Shown here one piece after another: positions 60,632-64,000 of a stretch of DNA of 64,000 bases. The notes below the pieces were generated by a model, which saw only the letters and a program-made list of their open reading frames with translations, had not been told where the DNA came from and made no database searches. This stretch comes from an uncultured Acetatifactor sp. Lineage in GTDB: Bacteria > Bacillota > Clostridia > Lachnospirales > Lachnospiraceae. The stretch lies in NCBI GenBank assembly GCA_949840885.1, contig CATKYJ010000015.1, positions 30,421 through 94,420 on the forward strand, read 5' to 3'. Each line of letters starts with the position of its first letter. The stretch's first letter is position 1. The translations under genes were made by a program, and so were the position numbers.

Positions 60632-62821
60632 CTACTTTCGAAGAAGGTTCCTGGGCTTTTTACCGGCTGTCAACACGGCGGCCACCGTAAGCGTGATCAG
60701 GTAGATGCCAGTCATGGCGGCAAAGGCCCAAAACGCCGAGTCAGGCCGGATCGCCGTTTCCACCAGCGCTTCCGCATTGCCAAGCGTAACGCCCCCGCTG
60801 AATTTTCCTCCGGTCAATGAGGAGACATCCCCCAGGACGGCCTCCACCACCCGGCCAAGCAGCAGTGCGCCGGCCGCAGAGCCGATCACGGAGCCGATGA
60901 CAGGCGGGATCAGGGATACCGTCAGCAGAAAGGCCGAAGTTTCCCTCCTGCCCGCTCCCAGGGAGAGCATGAGCCCGGCATTCCTGCGCTGCCCCGCAAC
61001 GAACAGAGCAATATAGGCAGCCAGAATCACCAGAAACGTACCTGCCGCAGCCAGGAAGATCTCTCCCGCGCTGCCCTGCAGTGCCTTGAGCGTCCCCTCT
61101 ATCGCGCTGTAGCCGCCGTCAAAATAGACCAGAAGACCCTCCGGATAGCCCTCCGCGGCCAAAAGTTCATCTAATCTGTCCGTGCTGCCGTTCTTCAGGA
61201 CGATTTTTTGCCGCCGTCTGGAGGAGACGGCATCTGTTTCGATGTCCTCTAGGGACGCGTTCGGGACGAAAACCGCGTTGAGGCTGAAATCTTCGCTTTG
61301 CGCCGCATAATCAAAAGCGTTTTCATAAGAGATGGTCTTATCTGTCTGGGCCGTATTGCGGTAAATGCCAATGATCTCATACTCTTTTTCCGTCTGAATC
61401 TGCGAATCGCCCACATACCATATGGCGGGGTCATATCCGTAATGATCGTCTCCTCCCCCTGCAGAAAAGGCCGCAAAAAACATCTCTGGGTCAAACTCGT
61501 CGTCCAGGCTGCTTATCTCATGGCCCAGGTTGCCCAGGCTGTCGAGATTTGTATCCTGAGACTGATAGAAGCCCATATCGAGTTTATCGCCAACGGAAAG
61601 CCCGTTTTTCACGGCAAGGGCTTCTGAGACAAGGCAGACGGGACGTCCCTCCAGGTAGTCTTGCTCCGAGAAATACCTGCCCTCTGTCACAAAGGCAAGG
61701 TTTTCGTGAAAAAGGTAAAAACTCTGGAGCATATCTGTCCCGATCACAGATACACAATGCTGCTGCGTCTCTGCCGCTTCCAGGAAATCGGCATAAAAAC
61801 GGTTGTCAGGATCCGCCAGGAAATCATCAATGGGGCAGGTAAGTTCGCTGATCCCGGAGACCGCTCCTCTGCCATCTTTTTTATCCGTATCCGCTTCCAG
61901 CGTGACGCTGCACACATAACAACCGGCTTTTTCGAGATAGGCCGTGGATGTCATGGCATACTTGCCAAGAGCCGGATCAGAGTACACCGCGCAGAGTCCT
62001 CCCATAGATTCCCGAGACTCCCAGGAGAGATAGTCCCAGTTGATATCGTCCACCGTATAGTTACCTGCAACCTCAGACCTCATCGCCAGCATGTCAAGCA
62101 TACTTTTGCGCGCAAATAGATCCCAGTTTCCGGCATTATAGTCGGCAACAATATACTTTTTTCCGATTTCCAGCCCCGAAATAAAATCCTCATTCGGTTT
62201 TCCGTCAGCAGCCTTTTCTGACAGTTCCACCTGGATTTCTGAAGGCGCTTCATAGTCTTTCGGAAGTGCGAGGCAGTCGTCCACTTTCCCTTTGACCGTG
62301 ACTTTGCGTCCTCCATGGGTTATGGCCGTCTGCCCGTCGGGGCTCCACAACACTTTAGGCTCTTTGATATCACCGATTTCCGTAAGCGTAAACACAAACA
62401 TGGAGGCACCGGTATGGGAAGGATGGCCAATCGCATCGGACAGTTTCATGTGAATCCTTAAGTGCGGCACATATGCGCTGGTCTTACCGGTCTGGTATAA
62501 TCCTCTGAGGCAGCCGCTTTTCTCGATAAAGTCATAGAGATCGTTAAGAGTTTTGCCGGTATCCCCAATCGCTTCCACACGGACGACTCTCTCAAGATCC
62601 TGATCCCATAGCAGAGTCTCCGAAATCCTTTGAGGCGTGTCCGGCCCTTGCGGGGCGATCTGCGCCAACGTCACGAACCTCCGCTCCATCTCATCGGAAG
62701 TAGCCCGGGCGGAGCGCAGAACGCCCCAGCCCAGGCACAAAAACGCACTGGAAGCCGCAAACAGGATCAGTACCGCCAGAAAACGCACCGGACGCCGCAG
62801 AAGCTGATGAAACGGTTTCAT
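60632..62821 (-). CDS. FtsX-like permease (larger)
   Basis: A 729-residue membrane protein: N-terminal helix (FLAVLILFAASSAFLCLGWG), a large extracellular domain of about 540 residues, then three helices with AGQRRNAGLMLSLGAGRRET as the FtsX coupling motif. GGGAGG precedes the start by about 8 nt. Extracellular domains of this size in MacB-like permeases contact partner or cargo proteins. The secreted Cys-rich protein encoded just upstream is a candidate partner (inference). Confidence 0.86.
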   Translation of the reverse strand: MKPFHQLLRRPVRFLAVLILFAASSAFLCLGWGVLRSARATSDEMERRFVTLAQIAPQGPDTPQRISETLLWDQDLERVVRVEAIGDTGKTLNDLYDFIEKSGCLRGLYQTGKTSAYVPHLRIHMKLSDAIGHPSHTGASMFVFTLTEIGDIKEPKVLWSPDGQTAITHGGRKVTVKGKVDDCLALPKDYEAPSEIQVELSEKAADGKPNEDFISGLEIGKKYIVADYNAGNWDLFARKSMLDMLAMRSEVAGNYTVDDINWDYLSWESRESMGGLCAVYSDPALGKYAMTSTAYLEKAGCYVCSVTLEADTDKKDGRGAVSGISELTCPIDDFLADPDNRFYADFLEAAETQQHCVSVIGTDMLQSFYLFHENLAFVTEGRYFSEQDYLEGRPVCLVSEALAVKNGLSVGDKLDMGFYQSQDTNLDSLGNLGHEISSLDDEFDPEMFFAAFSAGGGDDHYGYDPAIWYVGDSQIQTEKEYEIIGIYRNTAQTDKTISYENAFDYAAQSEDFSLNAVFVPNASLEDIETDAVSSRRRQKIVLKNGSTDRLDELLAAEGYPEGLLVYFDGGYSAIEGTLKALQGSAGEIFLAAAGTFLVILAAYIALFVAGQRRNAGLMLSLGAGRRETSAFLLTVSLIPPVIGSVIGSAAGALLLGRVVEAVLGDVSSLTGGKFSGGVTLGNAEALVETAIRPDSAFWAFAAMTGIYLITLTVAAVLTAGKKPRNLLRK

Positions 62822-62852
62822 GATATTTCCTCCCAGTCAGTGTAATACAATG

Positions 62853-63296
62853 CTATCTGATTTGTTCCTCTGGCTTTATGCTGTGGAGATGCATGGGACA
62901 AGGCGGCCCCGGGCAGGACCAGGAAACTGTGTCATAGCACTCATAGCCGCAGGCTACACACCTTTTGATACAATCTTCAAAATGCATGCTTCCTACATGA
63001 CGGTCGTTGCCTAAACATGCCTTTACTACAAGCGAATGGGATTCTCCCTCCGTGCTAGTATATGACTTTATAAATGTCGTTTTGCATACGCTGCAGACAC
63101 ATGTCAGTTCAATCGTATCATAATGATACACATCATCATGGCTCGCATACAGGATCCTTCTCACAGAATCGACTGTGTAGCTTGGATGCGAACACGAAGC
63201 TGCTGTTGCAGCTTCTGCAACCAATGCTGTCCATGAGTTTGTAAACAGTAATACCGCCAAAAGCAACGCAAAAATAGAATTCACTTTTTTCTTCAT
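62853..63296 (-). CDS. Secreted cysteine-rich protein of unknown function
   Basis: A 147-residue protein with a clear signal peptide (residues 1-30, FALLLAVLLFTNSWTALVAEA). The mature part has about 12 Cys and many His, including CVCSVC and CVACGYEC pairs and CSHPSY at the start, suggesting zinc-ribbon-like metal sites or disulfides. It is 31 bp before the larger FtsX permease gene and is the first gene of that operon. I recognise no family. Confidence 0.7.
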   Translation of the reverse strand: MKKKVNSIFALLLAVLLFTNSWTALVAEAATAASCSHPSYTVDSVRRILYASHDDVYHYDTIELTCVCSVCKTTFIKSYTSTEGESHSLVVKACLGNDRHVGSMHFEDCIKRCVACGYECYDTVSWSCPGPPCPMHLHSIKPEEQIR

Positions 63297-63390
63297 AGCT
63301 TTCCCCTTTCATTTTTCATTTGGTGTTTTCTCCTCCAGGCGCCTTGGCAGAGATTGAATCATATGCTGCAATATTGCGCTGCATAGAATT

Positions 63391-63419
63391 ATTATACTTG
63401 ATTATGTCCTTGAAGTCAA
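63391..63419 (-). promoter_or_regulatory. Promoter of the FtsX operon
   Basis: On the minus strand, TTGACT (63419-63414) and TATAAT (63396-63391) with a 17-bp spacer, about 95 bp before the secreted-protein start. One copy of the 23-bp direct repeat overlaps the -35 and fills the spacer. Confidence 0.72.
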
Positions 63420-63471
63420 CAACAAAGAAAATGTTTTTGTAGTCATAATTTATTGTGTCTTTGAAGTTGAT
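63398..63471. promoter_or_regulatory. 23-bp direct repeats over the FtsX-operon promoter
   Basis: 63398-63420 and 63449-63471 share the plus-strand consensus TTKATTRTGTCYTTGAAGTYRAY with a 51-bp shift, about five helical turns. One copy is in the promoter, the other near -80. They look like binding sites for a dimeric or cooperative regulator. The rest of 63297-63738 holds no convincing gene. Confidence 0.55.
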
Positions 63472-63738
63472 ACAAAAAGCTTTACAGCTAACCGCCATGC
63501 ACTGCGGGCACTGCCCGCTAACCTAAAATAAAATATCCTTGTCATGTACCTGGATTATGGATATAATCTCAAGTCTTACACCAAAAGTGACGGGAAGCCA
63601 GTAAAATCACAATGACATGATGCTGGGGTCAAAAGCCCACGAAATAGAACCTTGAAAATTTAATATTTCAATAAAATACAAGCATTCCATCGCTTTATAA
63701 GTTATAATAGTAATAACTTCTGAAAGGTGGTATGTTCT

Positions 63739-63801
63739 ATGTCTTTTTCCTCAGACGACGTTTATTATTTTCAACAACTGTCTGGTCAGAAAGGCATCTG
63801 A
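63739..63801 (+). CDS. 20-codon frame with a good ribosome site
   Basis: AAAGGTGG is 8 nt before an ATG encoding MSFSSDDVYYFQQLSGQKGI, then TGA. It overlaps the end of the minus-strand gene at 63751. It may be the stub of a gene cut at this junction or a short peptide; TATAAT at 63703 lacks a good -35. Confidence 0.3.
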   Translation: MSFSSDDVYYFQQLSGQKGI

Positions 63802-64000
63802 CAAAAGCTGGTATTCTGTCGTTTCTTCAAAATCTGTTTTGCACAGTTCCAGCAAGCAGTCACTGTCTGCCAACAAGGTTTGAATAATTGCTTCCATGTC
63901 ATCATTTCTCTGATGATAGAAGATACGGTTATAATCATTCGGGTCTGCGTAATGCTTTAGTGGCTCAGGAACCATATCTGGCTGCTTCTTTGTAAGATAA
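63751..64000 (-). CDS. C-terminal part of an unrecognised gene (runs off the window)
   Basis: The frame is open to the window edge; ATG at 63975 is internal or a late start. The visible ~82 residues include MVPEPLKHYADPNDYNRIFY and an acidic helical end (MEAIIQTLLADSDCLLELCK). No family is recognised. It reads toward the FtsX operon on the same strand. Confidence 0.5.
   Translation of the reverse strand, partial: YLTKKQPDMVPEPLKHYADPNDYNRIFYHQRNDDMEAIIQTLLADSDCLLELCKTDFEETTEYQLLSDAFLTRQLLKIINVV

Noticed and set aside
63316..63498. 60-codon minus-strand frame
   Set aside because: It spans the promoter and direct repeats of the FtsX operon and has no ribosome site.

Overview
The window looks like a chromosomal segment of an anaerobic, gut-type Firmicute of the Lachnospiraceae (Clostridium cluster XIVa) kind. 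The basis is gene content rather than a marker gene: Lpl-type sugar ABC importer, GH4, GH42, GH20 and GH141-like enzymes, a glycyl radical enzyme, a MecA adaptor, BlaI/BlaR1-like and MATE genes, strong AGGAGG ribosome sites and AT-rich sigma-A promoters. Base composition changes along the window. Positions 1-28.6 kb and 34-44.8 kb are GC-rich with long genes. Positions 28.8-33.8 kb and 46.4-58.0 kb are visibly AT-rich, which suggests acquired blocks.

Region 1 (1-28.6 kb) is a glycan-utilisation locus with every gene on the + strand. It holds a PHP metallohydrolase (cut by the window edge), a LacI regulator, a glycyl radical enzyme (GRE) activase, GH4, GH3, the GRE itself, a GH43-like enzyme, a PHP phosphatase, GH28, a membrane-anchored GH141-like protein, a GNAT-like acyltransferase, a second anchored GH141-like protein, two Lpl-type permeases, a MelA-like GH4, GH42, GH20 and a solute-binding lipoprotein. 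The likely flow is that anchored beta-helix enzymes trim a glycan outside, the ABC system imports oligosaccharides, and cytoplasmic hydrolases release galactose, glucose, hexosamine or uronate units. The GRE, whose Cys-Trp-Glu and Arg-Val-Trp-Gly-Trp motifs do not match a family I know, may act on a released product. A 12-bp palindrome (ATTAACGTTAAT and close variants) occurs before the activase, before the GRE, before the acyltransferase and inside the promoter of the second GH141-like gene. It is probably the operator of the local LacI protein.

Region 2 (28.8-34.0 kb) starts with a tRNA-Gln(CTG) gene and is a decayed integrated element. The 3' part of the tRNA gene, its terminator and about 100 bp beyond are repeated at 33.84-34.03 kb. 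Between the copies lie a relaxase fragment, an XRE regulator, a small membrane protein with a DUF697-like GTPase, a broken integrase and an Rpn-type nuclease gene split by a stop codon.

Region 3 (34.1-46.4 kb) is core-like: a phosphodiesterase and an MFS transporter on the minus strand, a compact structured RNA with a 12-codon reading frame, an ABC-class ATPase, a BlaI/BlaR1-like pair with three operator half-sites, MecA, a MATE exporter, a 270-bp palindromic element and an orphan AbiEi-like protein carrying a tandem repeat.

Region 4 (46.4-58.0 kb) is an AT-rich capsule or exopolysaccharide locus with DUF4422, two HAD-like proteins, GT4, a Wzy-like polymerase, two GT2, a GT32-like transferase, a pyruvyl transferase, a Wzx flippase and a 5'-truncated acyltransferase. 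No initiating sugar-phosphate transferase or Wzz/Wze genes are present. Region 5 (58.0-64 kb) has hairpin-rich debris, then a minus-strand operon of a secreted Cys-rich protein, two FtsX-type permeases and an ATPase behind a promoter with a 23-bp direct repeat, and finally the 3' end of an unrecognised gene.
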